Positions 28,734-38,152 of a stretch of DNA of 64,000 nucleotides are shown here, piece after piece. The notes below the pieces were generated by a model, which worked only from the letters and a program-made list of their open reading frames with translations, had not been told where the DNA came from and ran no database searches. The stretch comes from Pseudocitrobacter faecalis (GTDB lineage: Bacteria > Pseudomonadota > Gammaproteobacteria > Enterobacterales > Enterobacteriaceae): assembly GCA_003315335.1 (NCBI GenBank), contig QNRL01000001.1, positions 372,001 to 436,000 on the forward strand, written 5' to 3'. The position numbers and the translations under genes were made by a program. Every line of letters begins with the position of its first letter. Position 1 is the stretch's first letter.

Positions 28734-29846
28734 TCAATTCTGTTCATAGAAGTTATCTTCATATAACAAATCATAATTATTCAAAGAATTAATAATTATA
28801 TCCATTGTTCTTTTCACAACCGCCCACGGCATAAAACTCAACTCTCTGGTTGCCGAAGTTCCAATAAAATAAAACCAGGCATCCTCAATTCTGCCTGCAA
28901 ATATAATTAACTCACCATTATTATTTTTTTCATCTTTTACCGTTAATGTATCTGACCAAAGTTCAGAAATATTCTTATTGAAAAGCCCAGTCTTTTCCTT
29001 TAACCTAATTTTATCTATTCCCAAATGCTCATTATTTTTTAGTTTTTCAATAATTAAGTTACAAATAATTTCTCTGTTAATTTCTGCATCATGACATAAA
29101 AAATAACCACTGATGTTACCTGACATTTTGTTTGGTTCTTTCAGCGATAAAGAAAAATAACTTATTTTTTTATTATTATACCGCTCAGTATACTGCCATG
29201 ATGCAGGATAAAAAAGTGAATAACTTGCTGGCACATCCAGGTTTATACTTTTAAGTTCTTCAGCCAAATGCCACTTAGAATTATTAATTAAGGTAAAGAA
29301 TTTCACACAATGAAGAAAATCCTCAGCCAACGAATCATAGTTTTTTTCTGGACAACTGGCTTTCACCACGATCAAATTAGCGCCCTTGTGTTCAAAATCA
29401 TAGTTTTTAAATACCCTGATTCTGGATATAATCTTTGTCTCGTCAATATTACTTGCAGTTAATATATCTGAGTATTTCCCACTAACGCTATAGTATTCTT
29501 TAATATGAATAATTTCTTCACCAAGAAGATATAAAACCTTATTAATCCAATCACTGGCATCAACATCATTTTCTATATGCTCATAAACCACATTCACCTC
29601 CATAAATGGAGATTGAGAGCCAGGAATAGTTTGATAACAACCAATGATATAAAAATTATCGAGTCCCTTAACGGGCATAGGATTAACACTAACAGGTCGG
29701 ACTGATAATGGCAGCAGTATTTTATAATGCAGACTCTTTGCATTTATGGATGTATAATGACAACGCCAAAAATTCCCTTTTTGATACTCAGTCGTATATG
29801 TAATTTCTTCTGGAAAAAGAAATTTATCATTATTTATTTCTTTCAT
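28734..29846 (-). CDS. Island protein with two DcrB/Eag-like repeats (putative effector chaperone)
   Basis: 370 aa with no signal peptide or membrane segment. I do not recognise the whole protein. Each half ends in a similar pattern: a strand pair around RIRVFKNYDFEHKGANLIVVKASCPEKNY with a final amphipathic helix (about 140-188), and GELIIFAGRIEDAWFYFIGTSATRE with a final helix (about 313-355). This resembles the DcrB/PsbP fold (DUF1795) of Eag chaperones, which stabilise membrane segments of T6SS effectors. Its ATG overlaps the stop of the membrane-protein gene by 4 bp, so it is in one operon with vgrG and the PAAR gene. The fold assignment is tentative; an immunity role is the alternative. 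Confidence 0.45.
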   Translation of the reverse strand: MKEINNDKFLFPEEITYTTEYQKGNFWRCHYTSINAKSLHYKILLPLSVRPVSVNPMPVKGLDNFYIIGCYQTIPGSQSPFMEVNVVYEHIENDVDASDWINKVLYLLGEEIIHIKEYYSVSGKYSDILTASNIDETKIISRIRVFKNYDFEHKGANLIVVKASCPEKNYDSLAEDFLHCVKFFTLINNSKWHLAEELKSINLDVPASYSLFYPASWQYTERYNNKKISYFSLSLKEPNKMSGNISGYFLCHDAEINREIICNLIIEKLKNNEHLGIDKIRLKEKTGLFNKNISELWSDTLTVKDEKNNNGELIIFAGRIEDAWFYFIGTSATRELSFMPWAVVKRTMDIIINSLNNYDLLYEDNFYEQN

Positions 29847-30181
29847 AATCCCTCGTGTGTTAATACAAGGAAAACTATTATAGCATATCCGACGTTAAAT
29901 ATGACTTTATAAAAATAAACTACATCATTTTTATTTTCAATAAAATATCTAACGGGTTGCTTATAGATACCTTTTCGGTTATATTTTTGATGGAATGAAG
30001 CTACATTTCCCACACATAATTCGATAAATGGGAAAAGGAAAAAATAAATAACTGAATAGAACCCTAATAATGTTGTCGTGTTTTCTAAAGCTGGTATTTT
30101 ATAACCCAAAAAAAGAAAAAACAATAACCCAATAGGGGCAAATATCATCTTCCTTAGTCCGTCAAAAAGCATTTTATCCAC
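29843..30181 (-). CDS. Small three-helix membrane protein, candidate immunity protein
   Basis: 112 aa with hydrophobic segments at about 12-28, 37-55 and 88-108 and a basic loop between the second and third. No family recognised. It overlaps the end of the PAAR gene by 8 bp and the start of the next gene by 4 bp, so translation is coupled. A small polytopic inner-membrane protein directly after a PAAR protein with a hydrophobic C-terminus is what would be expected for immunity to a membrane-active toxin; this is inference from position. Confidence 0.6.
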   Translation of the reverse strand: MDKMLFDGLRKMIFAPIGLLFFLFLGYKIPALENTTTLLGFYSVIYFFLFPFIELCVGNVASFHQKYNRKGIYKQPVRYFIENKNDVVYFYKVIFNVGYAIIVFLVLTHEGL

Positions 30182-31202
30182 CTATTATTACCGTTCCCAT
30201 ACCAGAGAGCACAATTCCGGTCCCTGTGCCACCATTAAAAAAATTGGCAAAAGGTCCAATCTCAATCTCAATCTCAACATCCCCGCCAAGCCCCAAAAGT
30301 GCAGCCACTTCACCCGCCAACTCTAATTTTATTAATTTGTCATCTATATCTATTGTACCACTGGCCTCAGCACTTGCGCCAATTGATCCTGCTGAGCCAG
30401 AAATGTTTCCTTTTACTTTAAAATACTTTGACTCAGCTGCTATCGTTATATCTCCTTTTGCAATGGCTGCTTCAGCACCAAGTTCTGTTTTGAATCCATA
30501 TTGCTGTTCTGCATCATCAATAATTATTTGACTTCCTGCTTTTGCTTCTGCTGAACCGATGATCCCTTTTGCATCTATTTCTGCATGATTATTGCTACCT
30601 TCTTTTCCTATACCGACTCCAATATTTCCAGAAAGTCCGGTAGCGCTTAAGTCTACCCCAAATGAGCTACCTTCATTTCCATTTGTAGTATTGGCGGTCA
30701 TTTCAGCTTTACCGACTGTACCTCCCAGCTTAAAATTGACGCCACTGTCACCTATGGCATGATTTAGTTGAAACTCTTCAACTACAGTTTTAATATTTGA
30801 AGTATCGTAATTTCCATCTCCATCTGAATCTGATAACTTTGATGAAGCCAATAAAATACTCATCTGAAATTCGTCTGGATTTTTTGTCTTTATTGATCCA
30901 TCTTCATTAGTATTTTTAGCTAATGTCACATAATGGTATTCAGGTGGTTTAGGTGATTTAGTTGGTGGTAATGATTTCTTACCACAGATAACCTTATCTC
31001 CCTTTCTAGCCGCGGGTATTCCATTAATGGTAACAGTTTTAGAACCTTCACTAATTACTCCTGAACCATGTTCCTTACAAACGAATGTATCCCCCATGCG
31101 TGCAGCTGGGAGTCCTCCAGTCGATACATTATGACTACCAGATGTTATTGGACCATCATGCCCGGCAGTGTCTGCCGTTTGTCTTGCCGCATCCTTACCC
31201 AT
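30174..31202 (-). CDS. PAAR-domain protein with Gly/Ala-rich C-terminus, candidate T6SS effector
   Basis: 342 aa. Residues 12-75 form a PAAR domain with two PAAR motifs (32-35 in GLPAARMGD and 63-66 in GIPAARKGD) and metal-binding candidates H15, C42, H45 and C73. This domain caps the VgrG spike. A Pro-rich linker (78-90) is followed by about 250 residues of alternating, Ala/Gly-rich beta-like repeats (GVDLSATGLSGNIGVGIG, GSAEAKAGSQ, GNISGSAGSIGASAEASG). The end is hydrophobic, Gly-rich, with acidic EIEIEIG before it. The C-terminus has no enzyme motif I know and could be a membrane-inserting toxin. It lies 36 bp downstream of vgrG. Confidence 0.72.
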   Translation of the reverse strand: MGKDAARQTADTAGHDGPITSGSHNVSTGGLPAARMGDTFVCKEHGSGVISEGSKTVTINGIPAARKGDKVICGKKSLPPTKSPKPPEYHYVTLAKNTNEDGSIKTKNPDEFQMSILLASSKLSDSDGDGNYDTSNIKTVVEEFQLNHAIGDSGVNFKLGGTVGKAEMTANTTNGNEGSSFGVDLSATGLSGNIGVGIGKEGSNNHAEIDAKGIIGSAEAKAGSQIIIDDAEQQYGFKTELGAEAAIAKGDITIAAESKYFKVKGNISGSAGSIGASAEASGTIDIDDKLIKLELAGEVAALLGLGGDVEIEIEIGPFANFFNGGTGTGIVLSGMGTVIIGG

Positions 31203-31237
31203 ATTTTATTCTCTAATGAGGTAATCAAATGATTTAC

Positions 31238-33181
31238 TTATGGATTTAATTTCAACATGCCACCAGTCAGTACCTGCTCCTCACTACCATCTGCTGTTAG
31301 TTTTTTAGTATTGACATGGTACTCATCATCCGCTGAATTTTTGATTATTTTCCCCTTAAGCGTGATTTCACCATTTTTCAATAATGTAATACTTGAATCT
31401 CCACAGATAAATTCTATCTTTTCTTCGGAATTCACACTGATGGTTTTCTTCACCGTTATTGTCTGCGTTCCTTTTGTAATGTCAGTCTTCTGATTTCCCT
31501 CTGTGATCTTTACCGTCTGATCATTTGTAATAGTTATTATCTGGTCATTCGCCACCGTCACTTTCTGATCATGACCACCTTCCTTCTTACTCCCCACATT
31601 TACCGTCTGGCCCACGACTACAGTCTCCGTATGGTTACGGTTTACCGTCGTCGTCCGGTCATTCAGCACCTCCGTGTCCATGTTCTTCTGTGCATGGATA
31701 TAGACCTGCTCCTCGCCGGTCGCATCATCAAAACGCAGTTCGTTAAACCCGCTGCCCTTGTACGTCTTCGACCGGATGGTCATCTGTGTCTTCGTTCCCG
31801 GCAGGCTCCCCGGCGAGCGGTTGTCCTGGTGGTAGGTGCGCCCCATAATGATGGGCTGCTCCGGGTCGCCATTGAGGAAGTCCACAATCACCTCCTGACC
31901 CACACGCGGTATCGCCAGATTGCCGAACCCGGCGCCTGCCCACGCCTGTGCCACCCGTATCCAGCATGAGCTGTCCTGGTTTGACGGGTTATAACGGTCC
32001 CAGTTGAATTTCACCCTTACGTGACCATGTTCATCACAGAAGATTTCTTCGCCTGCCGGCCCTGTCACCACGGCACTCTGCGGGCCATCCACCAGCGGTT
32101 TAAGCAGCGGCTGCGGTCGCCATGTTCTGTCTGCCGGTATCACCGCAAAATGATTATTCAGTGTGGTGCCTGAACCACTGCGTCCGGACACCGCCTGCAG
32201 CTGCTCGCCGTGAAGCTCGCTTGCCACCACCTGCCATTCCTGGTTCAGATTCGCCTGCGGATGGCCCGTCAGCATAATTCGCCGTCCCGGCCATACCTCA
32301 GGAGAACGGGTTGAGCCACGCGCAACCTCTGCGTTGTTGCGCCAGCCGTCCATCTGCCAGCGGGCAAAGTTCTTCCCGTGCGCATCTTTAAATCGCCCCG
32401 GATAGTCAAAGACCTCATATTGCGTGCGCTGGTAGTCCTGGTGCTGGCCTTCCTGGTCAAAACGTCCGGCCCAGCCGGGTCGTTTAAAGGTGTAGTCTTT
32501 GGTCACCACGGAAGAAGGACGGATTTGTGCGCTGTAGCGAAACTGGCTGATGCAGAGGGTACTTACCTCGGTACGGGTGTTCGGGTTCCAGGGGATCTCA
32601 AAGGACTCCGGCAGATAACGTACGGTGTCGCACAGCACCAGACTCTGGTCGGTACTTTTCTGTGCATGCTCCTCATAAAAGAAGATGCCTTCCTCCGCCG
32701 CCATCCGGCACAAGAAATCGTAATCAGTTTCACCATACTGGACACAAAACTCACGGGAAGGATGCGGCTCGCTGAACAGCGGACTCCACTCGGTCACTCC
32801 GTTTTCCTGCAATATCGTGCCGAGGATGCTTTCGATGCCCTCATTCTGGAAGATACGAAAGTTCTGGCGCAGCCCTGCACGCCACAGCGGCGGGCATACC
32901 TTCATGCTGTACAGCATCTGGTTTTTGTCGTTCTCCCCCAGTTCAAACCAGGTCACCACACCTTTCACCCGGCGCTGGACGTCATCGCCCTGCCATATCG
33001 TCAGGTATGCCATTTTGTCGAGGATCTGCGGAAAATCGAGAGTGAGGAATTTCTGGCTGACGAGTGAAAGGTCGAGGGAGAATAGCGTGGATAATGACTG
33101 GCTCAGGTGAAAGGAAATCACCACAAATGCGTCCGGCGGCAGGCCGTCCACTTCCAGTGTGAAACGTAATCCGGTTGACAT
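31238..33181 (-). CDS. vgrG: VgrG, T6SS spike protein (orphan)
   Basis: 647 aa from MSTGLRFTLEVDG with AAGGAGGTTGCG upstream; a longer in-frame start lacks support. The gp27-like part (about 1-340) includes EPHPSREFCVQYGETDYDFLCRM. The OB-fold gp5 part (about 375-450) includes GEEIFCDEHGHVRVKFNWDR and VDFLNGDPEQPIIMG. The C-terminal beta-helix (about 500-640) has short repeats such as VTVANDQIITITNDQTVKIT. There is no catalytic C-terminal extension. It is the first gene of the vgrG-PAAR-membrane protein-DcrB-like operon, with no tss genes in the window, so the secretion machine must be encoded elsewhere. Confidence 0.93.
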   Translation of the reverse strand: MSTGLRFTLEVDGLPPDAFVVISFHLSQSLSTLFSLDLSLVSQKFLTLDFPQILDKMAYLTIWQGDDVQRRVKGVVTWFELGENDKNQMLYSMKVCPPLWRAGLRQNFRIFQNEGIESILGTILQENGVTEWSPLFSEPHPSREFCVQYGETDYDFLCRMAAEEGIFFYEEHAQKSTDQSLVLCDTVRYLPESFEIPWNPNTRTEVSTLCISQFRYSAQIRPSSVVTKDYTFKRPGWAGRFDQEGQHQDYQRTQYEVFDYPGRFKDAHGKNFARWQMDGWRNNAEVARGSTRSPEVWPGRRIMLTGHPQANLNQEWQVVASELHGEQLQAVSGRSGSGTTLNNHFAVIPADRTWRPQPLLKPLVDGPQSAVVTGPAGEEIFCDEHGHVRVKFNWDRYNPSNQDSSCWIRVAQAWAGAGFGNLAIPRVGQEVIVDFLNGDPEQPIIMGRTYHQDNRSPGSLPGTKTQMTIRSKTYKGSGFNELRFDDATGEEQVYIHAQKNMDTEVLNDRTTTVNRNHTETVVVGQTVNVGSKKEGGHDQKVTVANDQIITITNDQTVKITEGNQKTDITKGTQTITVKKTISVNSEEKIEFICGDSSITLLKNGEITLKGKIIKNSADDEYHVNTKKLTADGSEEQVLTGGMLKLNP

Positions 33182-33346
33182 CGCAACCTCCTTGTAAACG
33201 AGAAAAATGCGAGATGCTACCGCCGCACCCTGAAGCGCTTCAGTGCGCTTCTGCACTCATGCAGTTTACGTAAAGGCCATACTGTTTAAAGCGATTCGAT
33301 CCGATCGAATATGTAATTCGGATTTCATAAAGACGGCGAAGAGAGG

Positions 33347-33383
33347 CAAAAAAAAGCCCCTCAGCCTGAGCGAATGAGGGGCT
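33347..33383 (-). terminator. Terminator of ycfJ
   Basis: AGCCCCTCA (33355-33363) pairs with TGAGGGGCT (33375-33383), and on the minus strand the hairpin is followed by eight T residues. It isolates ycfJ from the island operon. Confidence 0.9.
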
Positions 33384-33404
33384 AAAACAACAGTAACGCT
33401 ATTT

Positions 33405-33944
33405 TTACGTTTTGTTAGTCAGAATTAATTGGCCATTATTATCCAGCGGAATTTGCGTTCCCGGATCTTTATCCATCCGGATTTTGCCCTGCTGGTCGCC
33501 AATTTTATACGTCACGTCATACCCAAGCATTTTCTCGGATTTGTCATACACGGTTTTGCAGCGTTTCTGGGTGCTGGTGTAGGTGTCATTATCCTGCATC
33601 GAGCCCTGGATCTGATTCCCGGCGTAGCCGCCACCTAATGCCCCTACCACCGTGGCGACGTCTTTCCCGCGTCCGCCGCCAAACTGGTGACCAATCACGC
33701 CACCCGCGACAGCGCCGAGCACGGAACCGGTAATCCGGTTTTCATCCTGTACCGGGCGGCGATGGGTAACCGCCACATTGCGGCACTCCTCACGCGGAGT
33801 TTTGATGGTTTCTTTGATAGGTTTAGCCGAAATCACCTGCGCATATTGCGGGCCGCGGTCAAACACGTTCAGGCTGGCGACTGCCGCCACGCCAAGCGCA
33901 GCTGCGACGCCAATCCCTATACCCGCCAACATCGATTTATTCAC
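33405..33944 (-). CDS. ycfJ: YcfJ, glycine-zipper membrane protein
   Basis: 179 aa from GTG with the strong site AAAGGAGGATTTCCC. An N-terminal membrane segment (about 4-24) is followed by a basic stretch and a Gly-zipper region (GSVLGAVAGGVIGHQFGGGRGK, then VVGALGGGYAGNQIQG). E. coli YcfJ has the same length; it is related to UmoD of Proteus, linked to envelope-stress and motility control. In E. coli it lies next to comR and bhsA; here the 9.5-kb island separates them. Confidence 0.93.
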   Translation of the reverse strand: MNKSMLAGIGIGVAAALGVAAVASLNVFDRGPQYAQVISAKPIKETIKTPREECRNVAVTHRRPVQDENRITGSVLGAVAGGVIGHQFGGGRGKDVATVVGALGGGYAGNQIQGSMQDNDTYTSTQKRCKTVYDKSEKMLGYDVTYKIGDQQGKIRMDKDPGTQIPLDNNGQLILTNKT

Positions 33945-34139
33945 GGGAAATCCTCCTTTGTTGCTGATAGTAACAATTCTGCAACTTGGTGAGAGGGTTA
34001 GCAAATCAGAAAGCGGATGAAAAGTGCGAGATAAAACCACAAACCCGCATGAATCAGAGGAGTCTTAGCGGTAATTTCCGTTAGTCAGCGAACAATCTGC
34101 TGAAAATGGCCCGACAGAACGTCGGGCCGGGATGTGACA

Positions 34140-35444
34140 TTAGTGCAGTTTCAGGCGCGGGCGGATCACGCGGTTGATACTGCCGACCAGCATCATCAGG
34201 CCGGTTTTGATGTAGCCGTGCAGGGCAATCTGGTGCATACGGTATAGCGAGATATACACCATACGCGCGATGCGCCCTTCAACCATCATCGAGCCGCGCA
34301 TCAGGTTGCCCATCAGGCTGCCGACCGTCGAGTAGTTCGAAAGTGAAACTAGCGAACCGTGATCTTTATAAGTGTACGGTTTCAGCTCTTTGCCCTTCAT
34401 CTGCGCCAGAATATTGTTCAGTGCGCAGGTTGCCATCTGGTGCGCAGCCTGAGCACGCGGCGGCACAAACCCGCCTTCCGGACGGGCGCAGGACGCACAG
34501 TCGCCAATGGCGAAGATGTCCGCATCACGTGTAGTCTGCAACGTCGGTTCAACCACCAGTTGGTTGATTCGGTTGGTTTCCAGACCGCCAATCTCTTTCA
34601 TAAAGTCTGGCGCTTTGATGCCCGCCGCCCACACCATCAGGTCGGCCTGAATATATTCGCCGTCTTTGGTGTGCAGGCCGCCTTCATCGGCGCTGGTGAC
34701 CATGGTCTGCGTCAGGACGCGTACGCCCATTTTGGTCAGCTCGTTATGAGCAGCGCCGGAAATACGCGGCGGCAGCGCAGGCAGAATACGTTCGCCCGCT
34801 TCCACCAGCGTGACGTTCAGCGCGTCGTTGGTCAGGCCTTTGTAGCCGTAGCTGTGCAGCTGTTTCACCGCGTTGTGCAATTCGGCTGACAGCTCAACGC
34901 CGGTCGCCCCACCGCCCACGATGGCGATGTTGACTTTACCGTTCGCGCCGAGGTTCGCTGAATATTTCAGGAACAGGTTCAGCATCTCCTGGTGGAAACG
35001 ACGCGCCTGATGCGGGTTATCGAGGAAGATGCAGTGCTCTTTCACGCCCGGCGTGTTGAAGTCGTTGGAGGTACTGCCCAGCGCCATTACCAGTGTGTCG
35101 TAAGCCAGCTTACGTTCCGGCACCAGCAGGTCGCCCTTCTCATCACGCAGTTCAGCGATAGTAATGGTTTTCGCTTCGCGGTTGATGTCCATCACGGAAC
35201 CCAACTGGAACTGGAAGTGATGGTTACGCGCGTGCGCCAGGTAGCTCAGCGCATCTACGCCTTCATCCAGAGAGCCGGTTGCCACTTCATGCAGCAGCGG
35301 CTTCCACAGATGACTGTGGTTGCGGTCCACCAGCGTAATTTTCGCTTTTTTGCTCCGGCCAAGCTTTCTACCCAGTTGAGTAGCCAGTTCCAGGCCGCCA
35401 GCGCCACCACCCACAATAACGATTCTTTTGATTGGTGTAGTCAC
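34140..35444 (-). CDS. ndh: NADH dehydrogenase II
   Basis: 434 aa, E. coli length. It has two dinucleotide-binding motifs: FAD at the N-terminus ([16 protein letters not shown]) and NADH at about 175-190 ([16 protein letters not shown]). The C-terminal amphipathic region binds the inner membrane. It is a non-proton-pumping quinone reductase. An FNR box far upstream indicates anaerobic repression. Confidence 0.98.
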   Translation of the reverse strand: MTTPIKRIVIVGGGAGGLELATQLGRKLGRSKKAKITLVDRNHSHLWKPLLHEVATGSLDEGVDALSYLAHARNHHFQFQLGSVMDINREAKTITIAELRDEKGDLLVPERKLAYDTLVMALGSTSNDFNTPGVKEHCIFLDNPHQARRFHQEMLNLFLKYSANLGANGKVNIAIVGGGATGVELSAELHNAVKQLHSYGYKGLTNDALNVTLVEAGERILPALPPRISGAAHNELTKMGVRVLTQTMVTSADEGGLHTKDGEYIQADLMVWAAGIKAPDFMKEIGGLETNRINQLVVEPTLQTTRDADIFAIGDCASCARPEGGFVPPRAQAAHQMATCALNNILAQMKGKELKPYTYKDHGSLVSLSNYSTVGSLMGNLMRGSMMVEGRIARMVYISLYRMHQIALHGYIKTGLMMLVGSINRVIRPRLKLH

Positions 35445-35580
35445 GTGACCCCCTTAAAAATTATTAACCAATTGTTAATTAAAAGTTATTAAAATAGCTC
35501 TTATCTAACAACAAGTTACTATCCCGAAACCATTCAGCAGCAAGAAGAATAACATGAACGGTGCATTGGTCATACCAAAT

Positions 35581-35594
35581 TTGATGTGTATCAA
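35581..35594. promoter_or_regulatory. FNR box upstream of ndh
   Basis: TTGATgtgtATCAA is a perfect match to the FNR consensus TTGAT-N4-ATCAA. It lies about 140 bp upstream of the ndh ATG. E. coli ndh is repressed by FNR through two upstream sites. Confidence 0.85.
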
Positions 35595-35683
35595 GTTTTA
35601 CCGCGCAGAAGTTAAACAACTTTAGCGTTTAGTGGGATTTTTGGTGGGTGATGGAAGTGAAAAAGGAGAGAAATTTAACATTT

Positions 35684-35704
35684 CACGCCCCAGAACGGGG
35701 CGTG
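35684..35704 (-). terminator. Hairpin after ycfP
   Basis: CACGCCCC-loop-GGGGCGTG, an 8-bp stem 11 bp past the ycfP stop. No proper T-tract follows on the minus strand. Confidence 0.5.
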
Positions 35705-35714
35705 GAAAACGGTT

Positions 35715-36257
35715 TCACCCTAAGGTTTTAAAAGCTTTAATACGCTGCAGATGTGGCGAGATGTTTTTGAATTTATGACCCTGAACGTCATCCCAGATAA
35801 TTTCATAAAAGTGATGCAGTTCCTGCGCCGAGCGCTGGCTGTCGAGCGCCTCATCCTTACGGGAAAGGATGGCCAGGCAACGGTCGCGGTTTTTCTCGCG
35901 GAAGTTGTTCACACACTTGGTGGCAATATCGAGATACTCTTCCGGGCGGTCAATCTTCCTGTCCATGTTCTCATTCGGGAACAGGTTCGGGTTGAAGATC
36001 ACCTGACGTACGTCGCATAAAAAGCCGATGCGTTCCGCCCAGTAGCCGCCGAGCCCCACACCGCAAATCAGCGGGCGATCGTCGACGTTGAGCTGCAACA
36101 TTTTGTCCACTTCTTTCAGCAAATGCTGCATATCATGTTTTGGATGCAGCGTACTGTAGCTAATCAACCGAACATCCGGATCGATAAACTGGAGCTGCAA
36201 CACTTTTTCATGGTTGCCTGGGCTGTTCGAGTCAAAACCGTGCAAATAAATAATCAT
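35715..36257 (-). CDS. ycfP: YcfP, UPF0227 alpha/beta-hydrolase-like protein
   Basis: 180 aa. It begins [18 protein letters not shown], an alpha/beta-hydrolase start with the oxyanion loop HGF. The nucleophile position falls in [14 protein letters not shown], where Gly replaces the usual Ser, so hydrolase activity is doubtful. The function is unknown. It is 33 bp after nagZ in the conserved order nagZ-ycfP-ndh. Confidence 0.92.
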   Translation of the reverse strand: MIIYLHGFDSNSPGNHEKVLQLQFIDPDVRLISYSTLHPKHDMQHLLKEVDKMLQLNVDDRPLICGVGLGGYWAERIGFLCDVRQVIFNPNLFPNENMDRKIDRPEEYLDIATKCVNNFREKNRDRCLAILSRKDEALDSQRSAQELHHFYEIIWDDVQGHKFKNISPHLQRIKAFKTLG

Positions 36258-36290
36258 TTGATCCTCACCACAACTCCCTTGTCGGGAGGG

Positions 36291-37316
36291 TTAATGGCCT
36301 GCCTTCACGTCCTGCCAGCGTTCATGGAGCTGTTCCAGTTGCGCACTGACAGTCTTCCAGCGGTCGGAGTCCCTTAACGCCTGACGTGTAAATGAACCTT
36401 TATGATACAATTTCGTAACACGCTCGGCATTGATCGGCGACAGGTTATCAAGAACGCTGACCGCGCCTTTACGATTATTGCAGACCAGGATCATATCGCA
36501 ACCCGCATCCAGCGATGCCTGACCGCGTTCGGCATAGCTGCCCATAATCGCCGCGCCTTCCATCGACAAATCATCAGAGAAAATCACGCCATCGAAACCT
36601 AGCTCACCGCGCAACACGGTTTTCAGCCAGTGCGGCGAGCCGCTTGCCGGGCGCGGGTCAACGTCGCTGTAGATGACGTGTGCAGGCATAATGGCATCGA
36701 GTTTGTTTTCCGTAATTAGCGTCTGGAACACCGCCATATCTTTGGCGCGAATGTCGGCTTCGCGACGCGGATCGCGCGGCGTCTCTTTATGGGAATCGGC
36801 GGTGACCGCCCCGTGACCCGGGAAGTGTTTGCCGGTGGTTTTCATCCCGGCGCTGTGCATACCGTCGATAAAGTGACGCGCCATCACCAGCGCTTTTTGC
36901 GGATCCGCATGATAGGAGCGTTCGCCAATCGCGGCGCTGATATGCCCAACGTCCAGCACCGGCGCAAAGCTGATATCGATATCCATGGCGATCATTTCGC
37001 TGGCCATCAACCAACCGGCCTCAACGGCCAGCCGTCCGCCCTCTTCCTCGCCGAGCACGGCGGCAAAAGATTGTGCGGCAGGCAGGCGGGTAAATCCTTC
37101 GCGGAAACGCTGCACGCGACCGCCTTCCTGATCGACCGCCACCACCAGGTGATTACGCGATGCTTCACGGATCTGGCGCACCAGTTCACGCAGCTGCGCC
37201 GGATCATGATAGTTACGGGTAAATAAAATCAGGCCGCCTACCAGCGGATGCGCCAGAATCTCGCGCTCTTCCGCATCCAGTTCGTAGCCTTCCACATCCA
37301 ACATTACCGGACCCAC
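36291..37316 (-). CDS. nagZ: NagZ, beta-N-acetylglucosaminidase of murein recycling
   Basis: 341 aa from the GTG at 37316, exactly the E. coli length; an ATG 39 bp upstream is inside thiK and not used by homologues. It is a glycoside hydrolase family 3 cytosolic enzyme with the signature [16 protein letters not shown], carrying the acid/base His, and the nucleophile Asp in [10 protein letters not shown]. It releases GlcNAc from anhydro-muropeptides, and its product can induce AmpC beta-lactamase where ampR-ampC exist. The start overlaps the thiK 3' end by 13 bp. Confidence 0.97.
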   Translation of the reverse strand: MGPVMLDVEGYELDAEEREILAHPLVGGLILFTRNYHDPAQLRELVRQIREASRNHLVVAVDQEGGRVQRFREGFTRLPAAQSFAAVLGEEEGGRLAVEAGWLMASEMIAMDIDISFAPVLDVGHISAAIGERSYHADPQKALVMARHFIDGMHSAGMKTTGKHFPGHGAVTADSHKETPRDPRREADIRAKDMAVFQTLITENKLDAIMPAHVIYSDVDPRPASGSPHWLKTVLRGELGFDGVIFSDDLSMEGAAIMGSYAERGQASLDAGCDMILVCNNRKGAVSVLDNLSPINAERVTKLYHKGSFTRQALRDSDRWKTVSAQLEQLHERWQDVKAGH

Positions 37317-38152
37317 ACTGACCTCTCTTTTCGTTGTTCCTTTAACTGACACCAAATTTCATCTGCCAGCGTGATAAATTGTCGATCGCCGGTTTGCCGC
37401 CAGCGACACTCGTACCAGCCCGCCATGAGCATTAACACCCAGGGCCGCCAGCGTAAAATCTGTTGCCACAGCGCGTCTGGCGCAATGCTCGCCAGCGTCG
37501 CGTACACATCGCTGTAGTCACGGCGTTGACGCTCGTCCTCCATCCACACCGACGCCAGCTCCAGTGCGATATCGCCGTCCCCGGCATACTCCCAGTCAAT
37601 CAGCCGCAACCCGGCAGACGTATGCACAATGTTGCCCGCGTGAACATCCATATGCAATGGCGAGAGGCGCAGCGGCTGCGGCTCTCGCTGCTTTTGCAGG
37701 CGATGTAACGTCCGCAGCCAGAACGGCGTGCGTCGCGCAGGGTGGCACTGCTGCCAGTAGCGTTCCAGCAACGGCTGCACCGTTACGCGCCAGCCGAAAC
37801 GTGGCTGCTGATGCAGATGATACAGGAGAGACGCCAGTTGGCGAGGGGGTGGCAGCACGCTTTTCACCTCTCCGCTGAAAAATTCAACGGCCATCCAGCC
37901 AGCGGTATAAAAAACCGGCTTCGGGGCGAGCGTGGAGGGTAAACGCGTGAGCGCGTGATATTGACGCAGAAAGTGAAATTCGCGGGCCTGCGCCGTGTGG
38001 TGCTGACGCAAAACCCGCTGCTGCTCACCGCAGGCGATGATGCAGCTACTGCCGCTCAGCCCCGCGTAATCAGGGCTGGCGACAAGATGATACTGAGGGA
38101 AATAGCGTGACAGAACCGCGTCACGCGTGAGTTTATTGCTGAGTGACGGCAC
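37304..38152 (-). CDS. thiK: Thiamine kinase
   Basis: 282 aa APH-like kinase. The catalytic loop is [12 protein letters not shown] and the metal-binding loop [11 protein letters not shown]. It phosphorylates thiamine in salvage. The N-terminus ([20 protein letters not shown]) is the nucleotide-binding part. The gene overlaps both neighbours (lpoB by 20 bp, nagZ by 13 bp), showing tight operon packing. Confidence 0.93.
   Translation of the reverse strand: MPSLSNKLTRDAVLSRYFPQYHLVASPDYAGLSGSSCIIACGEQQRVLRQHHTAQAREFHFLRQYHALTRLPSTLAPKPVFYTAGWMAVEFFSGEVKSVLPPPRQLASLLYHLHQQPRFGWRVTVQPLLERYWQQCHPARRTPFWLRTLHRLQKQREPQPLRLSPLHMDVHAGNIVHTSAGLRLIDWEYAGDGDIALELASVWMEDERQRRDYSDVYATLASIAPDALWQQILRWRPWVLMLMAGWYECRWRQTGDRQFITLADEIWCQLKEQRKERSVWVR

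Noticed and set aside
28734..29846. Possible lipoprotein or surface protein
   Set aside because: No signal peptide or membrane segment at the N-terminus (MKEINNDKFLFPEE).
32378..33067. A 229-codon plus-strand frame opposite vgrG
   Set aside because: Shadow of the VgrG reading frame; no family resemblance or ribosome-binding site.
23636..33200. Prophage or integrative element with attachment sites
   Set aside because: No integrase, phage structural gene, excisionase or convincing flanking direct repeats were seen; the only mobile-element trace is the H-repeat remnant.
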